DNA of 64,000 nt from Sialis fuliginosa (GCA_961205875.1 OY540821.1:10912001-10976000), one strand, 5' to 3'; numbered from the stretch's first letter, positions 1 through 12,655 are shown. The notes: generated from the sequence alone by a model not told the origin. Numbers and translations: made by a program.

Positions 1-122
1 TCGAGACTTTCGCGGTGATCTTGGCTTCTGGGTGTAGGTCGCGTCAATTTGATCGTGTTATCGGCCAACGTTTCGTCACACATTGCAGTTAACATTTTGA
101 GGGCTCTTTTAAAAGTGCAGAA
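1..122 (-). repeat. Partial copy of the PLE-tail-like foldback family
   Basis: Matches one arm of the repeats at 26767-26920 and 46919-47088: shared blocks include 'cttggcttctgggtgta', 'cgtgttatcggccaacg' and 'tttcgtcacacattgcag'. On the minus strand the block order is a degenerate CTGAAGA-like region, then TGTGACGAAACGTTGG, the orientation in which PLE tails carry hammerhead-like cores. Cut by the window start, so the full length is unknown. Confidence 0.6.
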
Positions 123-1154
123 GAACCCACTGCATAGATAGTTGTAATTATATATTTTTAATGTAGAACCAAGATTACGAAATGATTCGCAAAACATTTT
201 TTTGCAAAATTTGTCGCGCTGTAATTCGAAAATGGTTCAATATATAAAAATAAACCAAGGAAAGAATTTGTAGAGAATTAAATGGTGAACAATAAAGGTT
301 TTTACCATTTTTGTCGTAGATTAAATATTCTCTAGATATTTACGTTTGAAGTTTTCCTATTGACTTTATATTTTTTTCGTCGGCCCGCTATACAAAAGGT
401 TGGTAACCCCTGTAATAAGGATAAGATAAATATGATATTCAGAGATATGTAAGTGATTATGTTGGTACCAAAATCGTCCGTAAAATGGAATGATAATTAT
501 TTTGTAAAAGCGTGGGAATCTAATAATTGTCTAACTCTGTGCTCAACTGCGTGTGTTAAAATTTTCAGCATTAGTAGTCCCGTGCTACAATTTACACTAG
601 AGCACACTAATTATATAATTCCGTAAAAGAGTTAAAGACTAGAACAAGTCAGTACAAAATAAATTAAAATTTTGTATGCTTTTTCACGCATTCATGGACA
701 AATTGTTGAAGAGATATTTTTGCCTCAGTTTGCATGGCTAATTATAATAAATTTATGTTCCAGCTGTTTCCAAATGTTTGAAGACAGTCAAGCTTTTTTC
801 TTTCGTTCTAGAGAGTTGTATTTTAAAGTGTGAAGTTTGGATAACTTTTTTAAATAGGTCCAGAGTAACAGTTTAAATCTTTTATCATAACCATGTAGAT
901 AAACCTATTTAAAAAATATATGTCGTGAGAACCACAGGGCTTTCTTATACGTAACCTTGACAGTGAACAGTGTACGTGATTCTTATTTCTTAAAACATAT
1001 TTCTGACAAACTAATAAAAAATAAAATAAAATTAATGGGACATAAACTATAGATTTCTTCTGTGTTGTGAACCATTTGAATTATAGTTTTTTCATTTTGT
1101 TTTTTCGAAAAAAAAATGAATAGAACATAATTATCTACAATTTTTCTCTAATTC
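123..1154. other. No recognisable gene or repeat
   Basis: AT-rich sequence with frequent stops on both strands. I see no family match to other parts of the window. Confidence 0.5.
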
Positions 1155-1414
1155 GCAATGTTTCAAAGTAATTCGAAAAATTCAAAAATCGACGTAAGTA
1201 AACATCCGTATCTGGTTGAAAGATCATTTTCAAAAATAGGAAGTTTTCTTCCCAGACAATAATGAATCTTAAATAAAAAATTTCACGATTTGTCGTATTT
1301 GAGTTACAGCGCTTACAGACCGACAGACAGACAGATACATACACAAAGATCATGCCGTGAAAAGGTGATAAACTGACAGACAGAAGCACTTTCGCATTTA
1401 TATTATTAGTATGG
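1155..1414 (+). repeat. Two LINE/SINE tail fragments ending in GACAGACAG runs
   Basis: The first part (to about 1345) has 'aacatccgtatctgg', 'ttcaaaaatagg' and 'acagaccgacagacagac', also seen at 11600-11800 and 19995-20425. The second (1350-1414) has the end motif 'ctttcgcatttatattatt' and 'agtatgga', the common insect non-LTR/SINE 3' tail. The 84-residue minus frame here is made of this repeat and is not a gene. Confidence 0.6.
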
Positions 1415-1921
1415 ATTATTTGAGTTAAAAAAAGTTAATGATGCAAATTCAAAATTCTATTAGCCTATTTAAAAATTAATCCTGATTTAAATAAATATTT
1501 TCAGTACGCTTCTGTTTATAACAAATAATTTATTTGTAAATTACAGGGTGCAAAAGATCAAAGACAGTTTTATTTCTTCGAAAGTTTTTAACACAATTCT
1601 ATCTTCTATCTAATTTTAAAGTTTCCAGACTTTATTCGATAGTTATATGTTTTGTTTTTCAACAATAATAATGACTGTATAAATCATTTTTTGTGTGATG
1701 TCTGAATGACATTACATTTACCACATGTCTTCTTTTTTTTCTTCTTTTAACATTCACAACATGCGAAGTTCAAATAAAATATCAGGGGTATTTTTTTGTA
1801 AATATGTGTAATTCATCAATCGAAATGTTGGCAATATATTTTTTGATAACATAATAGATTTCTTGAAATGTTTTTATTGATATTTTTATGATATTAAATT
1901 TAAATAAAGATCTTATCATAG
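1415..1921. other. No recognisable gene or repeat
   Basis: AT-rich filler with poly-T runs. No open frame of coding character. Confidence 0.45.
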
Positions 1922-2133
1922 CAGGGCTGTAACTAGAAACTCTGGGGCCTCGGGGCAACAATTGACCGAGGGGCCCACACTATATGCAAAATATAAATAT
2001 TAAAAAACATTTTTTTTCTTTGCTACCTCAGTCCACAATTTCTAATTTTAATAACCTTTTTGCCAACCCCAATTTTTACGCTGCTGGGGGCCTTTCATGA
2101 TCGGGGGCTGTCCCGATGGTAGTTACGCCCCTG
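1922..2133. mobile_element. hAT-type non-autonomous element, 212 bp
   Basis: Ends are CAGGGCTGTAACTAG and, inverted, CAGGGGCGTAACTAC. They are flanked by 8-bp direct repeats TATCATAG (1914-1921) and TATTATAG (2134-2141), 7 of 8 identical. CAGGGGCGTAACTA ends with 8-bp duplications are the hallmark of hAT transposons. There is no transposase frame inside, so it is a MITE moved in trans. Confidence 0.8.
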
Positions 2134-2483
2134 TATTATAGTTTTCATGAGTCAAACTTGAAAAACAAACAAACAAACAAAATGAAACTATTTTTTAAAT
2201 AAATATATTGTAGTAATTATTAAAAATCATTTTAAAATTAAATATCGAACATTAATTTTAATTGTGGAGCGGGGGGGCGGCACTAAATACATCATAATCC
2301 TAACAAGGGGAAGGGGGGATTTTGAAAATCATCTTTACGTAATTAATAGAAGTTCCCTTACATTAAATTTACAAAAATAAAAATAATTTTTTTCAACTAT
2401 AGGTAATAATTGTAAGCTGCATTTTTTATGTACATAATTCTGTCATTTGTAGTTAAATTAAAATTGCCTGTAAAAAAAATTTA
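2134..2483. other. No recognisable gene or repeat
   Basis: AT-rich with one G-rich patch near 2266-2316. Nothing coding. Confidence 0.4.
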
Positions 2484-2780
2484 CAGTAGCACTACGCAAT
2501 AACGACGTATTTGGGACCGGACTTTCACCGTTAAGTGAAAAACGCCGGTATGTGAATTAAGGTTTTTTTGTGCTGCAAGATAAACTACGTTCTATATAGG
2601 TAATAGGTACTAATATATATTAAGTGTACCTTATCACTAACTATAAAACAATGATAGAAAAGAAAATTTACACAATGTTTACCTTTAAATATATATTACT
2701 TACATAATTTAGAACTGAAAAAGAAATAAAAACATAAAATTTTAGAGCGAGTTGCCGTTATTGTGAGATGCAGTGTACAG
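2484..2780. mobile_element. Probable TA-flanked MITE with imperfect inverted ends
   Basis: Left end CAGTAGCACTACGCAATAAC and the inverted right end CTGTACACTGCATCTCACAA followed by TAACGGC share a C-GTA-CACT-C-CAATAACG core. TA stands on both sides. The interior is non-coding. The arms are diverged, so this is a moderate call. Confidence 0.45.
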
Positions 2781-3244
2781 TAAAACATATGTTTATCGAA
2801 AGATATTTATAGTATCTCTTAAATTAATATTAACAATATTGCATCATGGTACGCCACTGCATAAAAAAACATTTAAATAGAAAATAGCCACAAAAAGCAA
2901 ATATATGTTTATGATAAATGAAAAAGTGTTTGTTTGGGAAAATAGAAAAGCAAAACAAAGTTGTAAAAAATTTAGTTTGCTTTTTATAATTGAAAGTTGA
3001 TTACTCTGGAATATGTTGGCGATGTTTCGAAGCTATTGTTATTTTTATAGGTTTTTTTTTTGTACATAATATAGGTATTTGCTGTATCAATAATAAATAT
3101 TAACTTTTTTTAATTGTTATTTACATTACATAGTATTGATTTTGTTATCAATAAATTTAAAGTTTATTAAAATTTTAATAGTTTATAATATATATCTAGA
3201 AATTAAAATAAGCATTTAATATGCGTAACAATAATTTAATATAC
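2781..3244. other. No recognisable gene or repeat
   Basis: Very AT-rich (long T runs, TATAT stretches). No family match seen. Confidence 0.4.
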
Positions 3245-3855
3245 TAGCTCCTAGGGCCCGGTGTTTCTCTGGAATTTAAACATATAAATATTCACTGCTC
3301 AGCTATTTTGAACGATATCGTGATGATGTATACCCTATAACACGTATGAGAATTCAAGATACACGTTGATGCAAGTTTCATCAAAATCAGTCCAATAGAT
3401 TATAGTATCAATAAGTCGATTATTTTCGAATTCAAGATTTTGAAATATCAATTTTGACATTCTGATTATTTTCGCCATGAATTCTGCGTGTCTGTCTGTC
3501 TGTAGATACTATAACTTGTAAACTACAAAACATAAAAAAGTTAAATTGTATTTTAAGGATCAATTTTTTTTTCAAGAAATAAAATGTCCTTTTTGTAAAA
3601 CGATTCTACAATCGTAAATGCTTGTTTATTCTTGAATTACGTTAATTAATGTATCGAAAATACAACAAAAGTAAATACAACTAGCTTTTTTTTATCTAAT
3701 CAATTCTTCGGGATACAAAGAAGAGTATATATCCTTTCTCAAGATGCAAGCTATCTCCCTGCCTAATTTAATTAAGTTCGGTTAAGCGGTTTAGACGAAA
3801 AAAGGTAAAAAACACATATATATAGTTATTTTCGCATTTATAATATTAAAATATA
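3245..3855 (+). repeat. Decayed LINE/SINE tails (two pieces)
   Basis: 3360-3525 contains 'gcaagtttcatcaaaatcag' and 'gtctgtctgtctgta'. 3690-3855 contains 'ttcgggatacaaagaa', 'gatgcaagctatctccctgc' and 'ttcgcatttataatatta', the conserved blocks of the insect tail family seen better preserved at 23943-24233. Confidence 0.6.
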
Positions 3856-4384
3856 GATAATTTTATATGATACATAGATAGATAGTATTCAAAGTTTTTT
3901 TCTCCCTTTATATTTGTGAAATTTATACAAAATCTATTAAATATGCTATTCTCAGTAATCTTCAACTAATAAAGCAAATAAATTTAAATAATTTTGTAAA
4001 TAAAAATCATAAAGAATGAATAATTATTATAAGATGGAAGTAGAATTAATACGAATGATAATGAAAAGTATGGAAATCTTTTTGTAAACATTCTCACCAA
4101 GGAATTAATTCTGGTAAACTCACGCAAGCACATTAATCTTCGTTATACGCACTGAAATTATATTTTCATTAAACCAAGATTAAACTTGCAAAACAATAAA
4201 CTATAACAATGGTAACGAGTTCCTAAACAATGTTCCAATTACACACATATATAATTTTCTAGTTATTGTAGTTTGTCTTTCAAAATTATATCTTTAGAAC
4301 AAATTATCTACACAAAGATTCTTTAAAAAACTAATAACCTAACTATTATTAACCCATATCTTTAACTGCGAACAAGGTTGAAAT

Positions 4385-4595
4385 TTGGTTAATTCGTTTT
4401 TAGTGGATACTTAATCAATACCTACATATTATAAAATAAAGTCCCTCGCCGCGCCTGTGCACATTTTTTTTGGTAACTACTGAACGGATTTTATTCCAAT
4501 TTTCACAAATGGATAGAATGTTTCACGAGGGAGGTTAAGTTCTTTATTTTGTGGATATTACACCGGGTAACACCGGGTCCAATGCGCTAGTTAAG
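4385..4595 (+). repeat. LINE-type 3' tail fragment
   Basis: Holds 'ggtaactactgaacggattt', 'caattttcacaaatgg' and 'cgggtaacaccgggtcc', a tail pattern typical of insect non-LTR elements. Related wording occurs near 20990-21105 and 48150-48260. Confidence 0.5.
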
Positions 4596-4651
4596 TCATA
4601 AATGGAAGACCAAAAAATGACGATGTCATGAGTAACAGCTAGTTAACTATA

Positions 4652-5010
4652 CTGTAAGACTCCACTTGACGCGTGGGATATGTTCCAAGAAATGCCAGCG
4701 CTAAATGAAACTGCGTTAAAAGGGGTTATCTAAATATGTTAATAATGGGGATGAATAAGTGAAATAACAGTTAAATAAAGATTAAAAAATAATAATTTAT
4801 AAATATTTAAAAATAAACAATGTTAATTAAATATAATGTCATAAAATATTTCTTTACACATTTTACACTTTGTTTTTTTTTGTAAAGAAATCATCTAATG
4901 TTGTTTGCCTGCGGCTGTGCTGTCACATTAATGTAAATGAAAAATTAATAAAACAGCAATCGGAGAAAAAATCACGTTAAACCGAAACAGCGTTAAATGG
5001 GGTCTTACTG
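4652..5010. mobile_element. TA-flanked MITE, 359 bp
   Basis: Inverted ends CTGTAAGACTCCACTTGACG and CAGTAAGACCCCATTTAACG match at about 16 of 20 positions and sit next to TA on both sides (4650-4651, 5011-5012). This fits a Tc1/mariner-type non-autonomous element. No transposase frame. The 64-residue minus frame at 4928-5122 overlaps the right end and is chance. Confidence 0.65.
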
Positions 5011-5122
5011 TATTTTGAAAAATTGTAACGAATTGCAATTTGCAACTGAACATATAATATACAAAGATTTTCCCAGATTTCCTGTTTAAGTTTCCGTGAC
5101 ACCACTGCGACACGATATTCAC

Positions 5123-5345
5123 TACCCCCCCCCCCTCCCTCCGCCCCGTGACGTTTTCTGATCGACTTCCGTGAACGCCGTTCCGCCAGTTATTTGTGTG
5201 TATTCACACCGATGATTTGATACAATCAAATTTCAAAAACAGCTCTCTCCTAGTGAATCTCAACAAAAAGAGCACAGATCTCTCAACGCATTTCTTCTTC
5301 GTTTTCTCCGCATGAGTTCTTCTTACGTCCTAGTGTTGTTATGTA
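5123..5345. other. GC-richer, CpG-containing patch
   Basis: A C run (about 5125-5135) leads into a stretch with several CpGs (about 5150-5220) that stands out from the AT-rich background. It could be a promoter or an old transposon piece. No frame or splice signal decides. Confidence 0.3.
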
Positions 5346-5527
5346 ATTATGTTTTTCTTCAAAAGATTATTAATTGGAGTTACAGCAGTTCTATAAAAGT
5401 TTCGTATTTTGTGATATTTATGTATTGAATTATTATTTTTATACCCTTAATTCTTTTGATTTTCTGTGTTGAATTCTGATTATAATACCTAACGAGTTAT
5501 TGATTTTTCTTCAGTATAGAAGCAATA

Positions 5528-6081
5528 TTAACCCAGCAGTGGGGACGTGAAAAATCCTGACGTAAGTGAGAACGTTGGGTCAAATTTACCCATTAGATAT
5601 TAGGGGTTAGTTAAAGAACTCTTTAGTTACGTAATTATTTTATTATTAATTAAAACATGTCATTAGATCCCCAGTTTAATATAAATCATATGATATATTC
5701 CAATTTTTGTTTTTATTTTTTATTTAAGATTACAACATAAAAATTATGAAAATGCTACATTATCTTAATCACGACAATATTGACAAAGTATGTCTGCATG
5801 ATTTAAATAAACGTAGTGGAAGGGTTGAATATTTAATTAATTCAATATCTGATAATTTTTTTAATAAGCCGGCTATGTTGTAAAAAAAGTTACGTTAACG
5901 GAAACGTTGGGTCAGATGGATCCACCAACAACTTTGAGGAGAATTAACACACCACGTTTATGTGATAAACTCAAACTAATGAATGTCAGCTGTTCAACAG
6001 GATTCAGTTTGAAGGTAGACTGTAAAGAACTAATTTCGTTTATAGAGCTCTTCATAGATATCGTCTCCACGGCCGGGTTAA
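5528..6081. mobile_element. piggyBac-type MITE flanked by TTAA
   Basis: TTAA stands at 5528-5531 and 6078-6081. The ends are CCCAGCAGTGGGGACG and, inverted, CCCGGCCGTGGAGACG, 13 of 16 identical. TTAA target duplication with CCC-initial inverted repeats is the piggyBac superfamily signature. Inside, 'aacgttgggtca' occurs twice (about 5571 and 5903). No transposase frame. The 66-residue minus frame at 5912-6112 is a by-product. Confidence 0.75.
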
Positions 6082-6324
6082 AATAATAAATAATATCAAT
6101 AATAAAATTCAAAATAAAATATCAAAAATAAAATTTCAAAAATATTCCATGTACACATTTTTCTACTTTAATTTACTATGTGACCTTTCAGAAAAAAAGC
6201 TAGACCATTCCTGGTTAAGGTTATACAATAAACTAGCTTAGAATTTAGGTTAGAGAAAACAGTACCATGAAGTTAGTTTAAGTTAACAATAGAGATTTAA
6301 ATTCGCGTTTCTACGCTAAAAAAA

Positions 6325-6480
6325 GTAAAACCTTCTCGCGTATAAATGTCACACATCCATTTTTTAACTAATAAAATTTCGGGATACATGCTTTTTCTTA
6401 GGATGTAAGCTATCTTCTTACCAAATTTCATCAAGATTGGTTCAACGGTTTAGCCATCAAAAGGTAACAAACCGTCACAA
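6325..6480 (+). repeat. Insect LINE/SINE tail fragment
   Basis: Contains 'cgtataaatgtcacacatcc', 'ttcgggatacatgc', 'aggatgtaagctatct', 'aaatttcatcaagattgg' and 'ttcaacggtttagcc'. Same family as 13845-14138 and 23943-24233. The GACAGAC end is lost. Confidence 0.65.
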
Positions 6481-7030
6481 AAATCTACAGTTAAATCCTA
6501 ATAGATGCGTCATAATTATCGATTAATGAAGGAATAGGTAATAAGTATATTTAAATAAATAAATAATAGTTTTTGATTAAATTAAAAATCATCCCGTGAA
6601 ATAGGATTATTATTTATAATAAACAATGGTTCCAGAAGCAAACTGGAAGCGATTTAGCCGCAAGTCCCAGGTCATGAATAAATGAATAACAAGCGATAGG
6701 TATGTAAAATAATTTATAGTTGTATTAAATTTTACTTGTTTTATATAAACGACTAAACTCTTGTTATACAATTTCCGCGTCGCCCGTACCATATAAATAA
6801 AATTAAACCTATACGCAAATTGTATATGTATTTGATATTTATCTCTCTGCATGTATAAAGTTTGCTCTCTGCTGAAAATACTAATTCAAATTACAAAATA
6901 TATAATGTACATATATTCATTTTATTCATACTTATGTAGAAATATGTATAATTTTATTTCCATTAATAAATAAAATCAAATACAAAAAGTCAGTAAGGTA
7001 AAGTCACCAATTTTCGGCCCTGGAACTACA
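6481..7030. other. No recognisable gene or repeat
   Basis: AT-rich. The 80-residue minus frame at 6610-6852 has no coding composition or homology that I recognise. Confidence 0.4.
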
Positions 7031-7455
7031 AATGTTGATTTAAAAAAATAAAAATAGATAGAGGATGTTATTTTAAACAAAAAATGTGTCCAGAAATTCT
7101 TCATGGGGGAGTTACATTCCCACAAGAAATTATTAGTTTTTATTTAATATCTGGAAAACTCAAGTTATGAAATTCGATAATCAGTTTAATATTAATGAAT
7201 GTTATCGATTTTCAGTATCAACCAATGATTTTTTTAACACAGAGTTGTATGTGATAAACAAAGGACAAAAAATACAAGATAAAAATTAAAGGGTCCGTTC
7301 ACACATGTACTTTATACAGCAAGAACGACATATCTTTAACTAACTACGAGAGAATATTAATATATTTGAAAATTATCATATAAAGTTAAACCAATTCAAA
7401 ACTTTAAATCAAATTTTTTTAGTTATGACGTTCTTGCAGGAAATAAGCGATAAAT
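7031..7455. repeat. Dispersed repeat sharing 'catgtactttatacagcaa'
   Basis: 'cacacatgtactttatacag' plus 'caagaacg' and, inverted, 'gttatgacgttcttgcagg' recur at 49120-49270 ('catacatgtactttatacag', 'gttatgacgttgttacag'). The upstream part (about 7140-7280) resembles 34220-34370. The ends were not resolved. Confidence 0.45.
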
Positions 7456-8389
7456 ATAAATCGAAAAAATTAATATGTCCAAAATTTTTATTCATTTTGG
7501 ACATATTGTTTCTTATCTATCATACTAACATCCAAAGATTGAATTAATACAGATCGCAAAAACCTTTAAATTCTTATATTTAATTAATTACACAGAGATA
7601 ATAATAAATATACTTATATTTTTTTTATTCAAAATGGTACAAAACTAATATTAAAGTACAATTGAAAATAATTAATTAAGAATATTATTAAGATTGAGTT
7701 TTCAAATATAAATATAAAAATAAATTAATGAGGGCGTTAATGAAAAGGCTGTGGGAAATTTGTAGACGCGAGAATCATTAGCACAATGGAATACTCTGTA
7801 TCAAAAGAAATCCAGTTAAATTAAATTATGTGTTACGACTTTTGCGTTGAATCTTATTTCTCATCAAATTATGTACACAGATTTTTATTAAGCACAGACA
7901 AAAGAAATTAACCAAGGGCTGTACAATGTACAATATTAAATACATACATATATTTTGTTATATATTACATTTGAAACGAAAGAAATAGAAAGGGCATAAA
8001 AATTAATTTTTATTTATTTACTAGCGTGATTTCATCCACGTGGTAATACAGATTTTCAAGGCATGTGGTACGTCAAAATGTATAACCAAACTAGTGGAAT
8101 TTGACCCTCTTTCTTATTTTTCTTATGGCGTACAATCGTATATGTCTTTGCCGAATTTATTTTAATATTAGCGAGTGAAACTTTTTTATTATTAATGTTC
8201 TTAAACATGTATTATGCAGTAGATGTGCATCTAATATATTTGAAGAACATCACTAAACCGGAAACGGATGTGGTGGACTATTGTATTTTTTGTATTTTTT
8301 AACGGTTTTTATTTAAAAGGTTGTAGAAAATATTTTTATCAATTCTATCCATTTTTCTAGTAAATATATAATGTTTCAATTTTGTCCAG
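7456..8389. other. No gene; one very decayed tail
   Basis: AT-rich. 8020-8100 ('actagcgtgatttcatccac') may be a decayed head of the 'actagctgttactcgcgact' tail family. Nothing else is supported. Confidence 0.35.
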
Positions 8390-8470
8390 CCCTTTGCACA
8401 AAACAATGAAACAGAAACAAAGCTCAAAGCCACTTAAGATTAAAATATATGATCAAGGAAAGATAAACCA
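8390..8470 (+). CDS. Possible small exon (weak)
   Basis: An acceptor-like 'caattttgtccag' precedes 81 nt and a good donor GTGAGT follows. One frame is open throughout (one leading base, 26 codons, two trailing bases). It contains an ATG at 8406 with A at -3 and reads MKQKQSSKPLKIKIYDQGK. The product is unknown. AT-rich codons make a chance match quite possible. Confidence 0.2.
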
Positions 8471-9924
8471 GTGAGTATTTTTTTATTCCATGTTTATGGT
8501 TAAACGAATTCAGTGAACAAAAGAAGCAAGCTTTAATTATAAATTGTAATTTGTACATCGTTAAATTAAAAATAAGCCTAAAAGAATAATAATTATTTTA
8601 CAAAGCGTCGTTGCGATTTTGTTTTATTTCATTAATTCGTACAGAATTTTTGTTGTTTGATTTTAATTAAAAATTTAACAGATTTTTAACGGGTTAATTA
8701 TATAAAAGGATTATAACGCTATTTTTCAGTAATTCTTTCACAAATTATTATACAGTAAGAGTTTAATTTGGAAATAAAACAAAAAACTATACCCAATGCC
8801 TTTCGTTAATTTAAAGGACCCCGCACAAAAGCAATTGTTTGAAATTTTTTTAACGTTCAAAATGTGCTGATCAAAAGTTGTATTGGGTGTAATCTATAAA
8901 AAACCATAAATTCCACTTCAGAGGTCACCGAAACATTATATGTTAATTTTTATTTTTATTTCCAAAAGGATCAATTTTCAGAAAAAGGAAGAGGGTCCAT
9001 AAGCATGGGTGTACCAAGGGTGACGTAGGGGGGGCTTGTATATATTATACGTTTTGATGTCTTCTATAACATATGCACAGAAAAACTTGTTGCGTAATTG
9101 CGCTTGTATTAAAAAAAAAACGGTTGAATATGCAAAAAATGTACTATTTTGTAAATATACTTAAATCCTATCAAAAGGATGAAAATATTGTATAAACTTT
9201 TAAATACAAACATTAAAAATTTAATAAAACATCATAATTACCTAATTAGGACATATTTAAATTTTTATCCATTTTTAGGGCCAAAAACATGCCTTATAGA
9301 CCCTCATCGTCTGTAGAGTAAACATTGCAAGAATATGAGGTTATTTTTTTGCCCCAAAATTAATTTATCAAATTTTAACACAAATGAAAATGTATGTATA
9401 ATATACAGTGTATATTATTTTACTTTTATCAAATGTTCTTTTCAAAATTCTGCTGACCCATTTAATTTATTAAAATAATATTTAAGAAGAAAAAAACGCA
9501 TGAATTAGGTTTGAGTGCAGTTCTTTTATCCAAGTTTATATAAAACCCAAAGCGTATAAAATCTGAGGGCGGTTGTTTTAATGCGACCCCACGGACTGGC
9601 CATGTCTTATTTAACATATTCACTGCGCGGAGATATGATTGTCTTCAGGCCATTCATGTATATTTATAACATGATGGAATATAATATTCGCTCTTCGCTT
9701 AACTTGCCAGTTTATTAAAGGATTTTTTAATAATATCATGGAGAGTTAAAAATTAGATTTTGTACAGCCTGCGATAAAAAAATTCGAACAGTATTTTATT
9801 TATTTTGCTATGCTAGAATTTATCTATATTTAAAATGATTTTACCATTTCATAATATCGAATCATTTTCATTTATTTTACCATATAGGTTTTAGTATTTA
9901 AAACTTTCAGAATATGGGAAAAGA
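8471..9924. other. No gene; decayed hAT-like end near 9005
   Basis: Mostly AT-rich. 'gggtgtaccaagggtgacg' at about 9005-9023 resembles a hAT end of the CAGTGGCGTACC type, but its partner end was not found. Confidence 0.35.
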
Positions 9925-10370
9925 TGGACAAATGCGAGTAGAACTCGCGCCCTGATAGTTCCATACCGTTATATAAAACATAATTATTTACAACAGTTAG
10001 TTACGTAGACAATTGACCCGATTTTCAAGGCGTCTTTCGTAGACACTGTATGAAAGAAACCTCAAAATTAAGTTAATTTTTTCCTTTTACTTGTGCTATA
10101 AAACCTCCCTTCTAGGACAACAGGAAGTATACTATATAGGTTTTGATGATCAGTCAGTCTGTCAGTGTCAAAATACGCTTTCAAAGGCCGTATCTTTTTA
10201 TTGCATTGAGTTAGAAACTTGATTTTTTACAGAATTATGAGGCTATAGATTTTAGTATCTGGTATTAATTTCGGTTTGGTACATTTAGAAAAAGGTTCTT
10301 GACGAACAACAAAGTTATAAGGGTTCCATTTTTTCATTTTGGGATACGGAACCCTAAACATAATAAGCCG
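9925..10370 (-). repeat. Insect LINE 3' region, family A, minus orientation
   Basis: The reverse complement runs from 'agggttccgtatcccaaaat' to 'cagggcgcgagttctactcg' and matches the plus-strand copy at 29365-29815 nearly end to end (shared 'tctttcatacagtgtct', 'ttgtctacgtaactaact'). Ends of the GGTTCCGTA...ACTCGCA type are widespread in insect genomes as non-LTR tails. Confidence 0.65.
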
Positions 10371-10986
10371 TTACTACTTTTACCCTAGTATTGCATTGAC
10401 CCCACTTCATCCTATTATAAAAGGCTAGGATCATTATAACAACTATTTTTTTTTATTTTCTCTTGCTTTAAGTAAACTTATTTTATGTGTTATAAGAATT
10501 TAATAATCTTGCCTTCATGTAAAAATATAAAACCAAAAAGCAATTATAATAAGTAAGATAATTTATAAATAAATAATATTTTTAAATATGAATAAAAACT
10601 TGATCATTAAAAATCAACAATAAAAAATATTCAACAGACATAGTAAGCTTTGGTTTCTATGTACCTACACATATGTACTTTTTACACATGCATACAAGTA
10701 TTTATTTCACATTTTATGTTACATCCACTCACTTATATATCCACATGATTTCATTTACAAATATTTACATTTTCATTCCAGTCTTTCATATCATCATCTC
10801 GAATTCAATTTTGTTGCTCTAAATTATTAATTACATCATCAATATTAAATCAAAAAAAGAATACAAGCGGCAAAATAATTTCAGCCTCTGAGTAAAGTTC
10901 AAACATCTCGTATGCTCATACTGTGTTGATGTTCTTTTGATCTTTATAACGAAAAAATGACTTTAACTTGTACAATCGTTTTTCAG
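10371..10986. other. No recognisable gene or repeat
   Basis: AT-rich. No family match. It ends in the acceptor-like 'tcgtttttcag'. Confidence 0.4.
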
Positions 10987-11085
10987 CTCAATTTAATGGA
11001 GATCATTTCCATCAAAGATATGACGGAATTAAAAATGTATATTATTTATGTAGAAGAGAGAGGGTATGCAAAAGAAATGATGTAG
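10987..11085 (+). CDS. Possible terminal exon (weak)
   Basis: A good acceptor 'caatcgtttttcag' precedes a frame that is in phase from the first base, 32 codons then TAG, reading LNLMEIISIKDMTELK and onward. A second frame over the same bases (starting from TTG at 10968, 65 codons) is also open. A donor-like GTATGC lies at 11064. Unknown product. Two competing frames in AT-rich DNA argue for caution. Confidence 0.22.
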   Translation, partial: LNLMEIISIKDMTELKMYIIYVEERGYAKEMM

Positions 11086-11288
11086 TTAGTTGGAAAATTA
11101 AATGGGTATCATTTAAAATAGGGGGACGTAATGGGATCGCTTGGGTAAAGTTATTTAGAAAATGACAAAATTTCGATAAAAATTACTAAAAGTTACTTTT
11201 TATTGTGTTTTTGTAATTTATGACATAATGTGATGTGTTTTATATAAAGTGGATAAAAAGTAAAGGACATTGATTCTGTATCATAATA

Positions 11289-11405
11289 AAGTACTGGTAC
11301 CAGTCTTGGACACTTGCTTAATTAAATGTACTAAGTTAGAAATATTTGTTGATATTTGATTACTGCCATTACTGAATCATAATTTATAGACACTTAACTG
11401 TAAAA
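11289..11405 (+). mobile_element. Family B MITE fragment (one end)
   Basis: Begins at a TA with 'aagtactggtaccagtcttg', then 'gatatttgattactgccatt' and 'gacacttaactgtaaaacag', as in the full copy at 42479-42950. The other end is missing. Confidence 0.65.
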
Positions 11406-11599
11406 CAGCTTAATTTTTGTTTCTCAATTTTTAATTCTAGTAAATGTATAACAGAGATAGTATATATATAGTAAATTATAAATAAACAGTATGTTTATTA
11501 TTTTCTATAATGTACCATTCTGTAATTAGAGTTTATCATTCGAAAGGTACATTATTTTGAAAATATGAATAGAACATAAGTTATAGATAAAAACATTAT

Positions 11600-11800
11600 C
11601 TATAACTTTTATTTAAAAAAAATTCTCTATTACGCATCATTTCCAAAATAATCAGAAATTTTTTTTAATATCAAAATTAAACATCCGTTTCCAATCTTCA
11701 AAAATAGGAGGAACACATGTACAGTATACAAGTTCTGGCTACAGAGCGTTCACAGACCGACAGACAGACATGCATATGTCATTGTATTAATGGTGTAAAT
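11600..11800 (+). repeat. LINE tail fragment with GACAGACAG
   Basis: 'aaacatccgtttccaatctt', 'ggctacagagcgttcacag' and 'accgacagacagacatgc' match 1155-1345 and 19995-20425. The 70-residue frame at 11717-11929 is built on this repeat. Confidence 0.6.
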
Positions 11801-12655
11801 AAACATGTAATTCCGTTAAAATTCTTGAGTCCGAATTTTTTTTATGATTACTATACTTTATTAGAAGTACTAGTATTAAAAAAAGTAAAAAATGTTACCA
11901 TCAAATTGAAATATATGAGCACACGTTAAAAACATAGGTATATTGCTGCATTATACAGGTTAATATTTTAAACTATTCATTAAAATCACCTCTAAAATTA
12001 CAAGCAAACGAATTAAATGTCACATATTCGAGGAAGTACAAGTAAAAAAATAAAAACTGTTTTTTATACGAGCTCGGTTAATTTTATCGGGCGATTACTT
12101 TTTTTTTGTTCGTCATATACTCATGATAGCGAAATTTAAGTGCGGAAAATTTTAAATTAGGTTAGCGTGGTTTAGCGAAGGGTACTTGAACCTGAGCTTA
12201 ATAATGTAGTAATTTTAAATATGACTATTACATGATACTATTAATTTTTTTTCAAGATAAAAAAGTTGAACTTTAAAAGTAATGAAGGTATTATTTTAAA
12301 ATTCTTCGAAGTGTGTTGTGTATGATTTATAAAACATGCTTTATAATAAAGAATCTGGGATAATTTATATCTCATAGATTCAATAAAAATACATAAATCA
12401 AAGCACATATTATGGAAAAAATTAAAATTTATTATAACTAATCTCTTCGAAGTTTTACCTGTCACATAATAGGTCCTTGTAAACTAAAAATATACACCTT
12501 CTTGATAAGAACTTCATGTGAAGTCGAAACACGTGTCGAGTGACATTGTTTTATTGTTGTTATATGTTTATAATGTTTAATAACTAAAAAATATAAAGAT
12601 ACATTTAGTTATATTTGAAAATTAATGCATTCCAAGAAGTTTCTCTCTTTTTTTT
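11801..12655. other. No recognisable gene or repeat
   Basis: AT-rich. The minus frame at 12241-12465 has no coding character. Confidence 0.4.

Noticed and set aside
5504..5565. Exon-like segment between 'tttttcttcag' and GTAAGTG
   Set aside because: All frames have stops and the segment covers the left end of the TTAA-flanked MITE at 5528, so the splice-like words are by chance.
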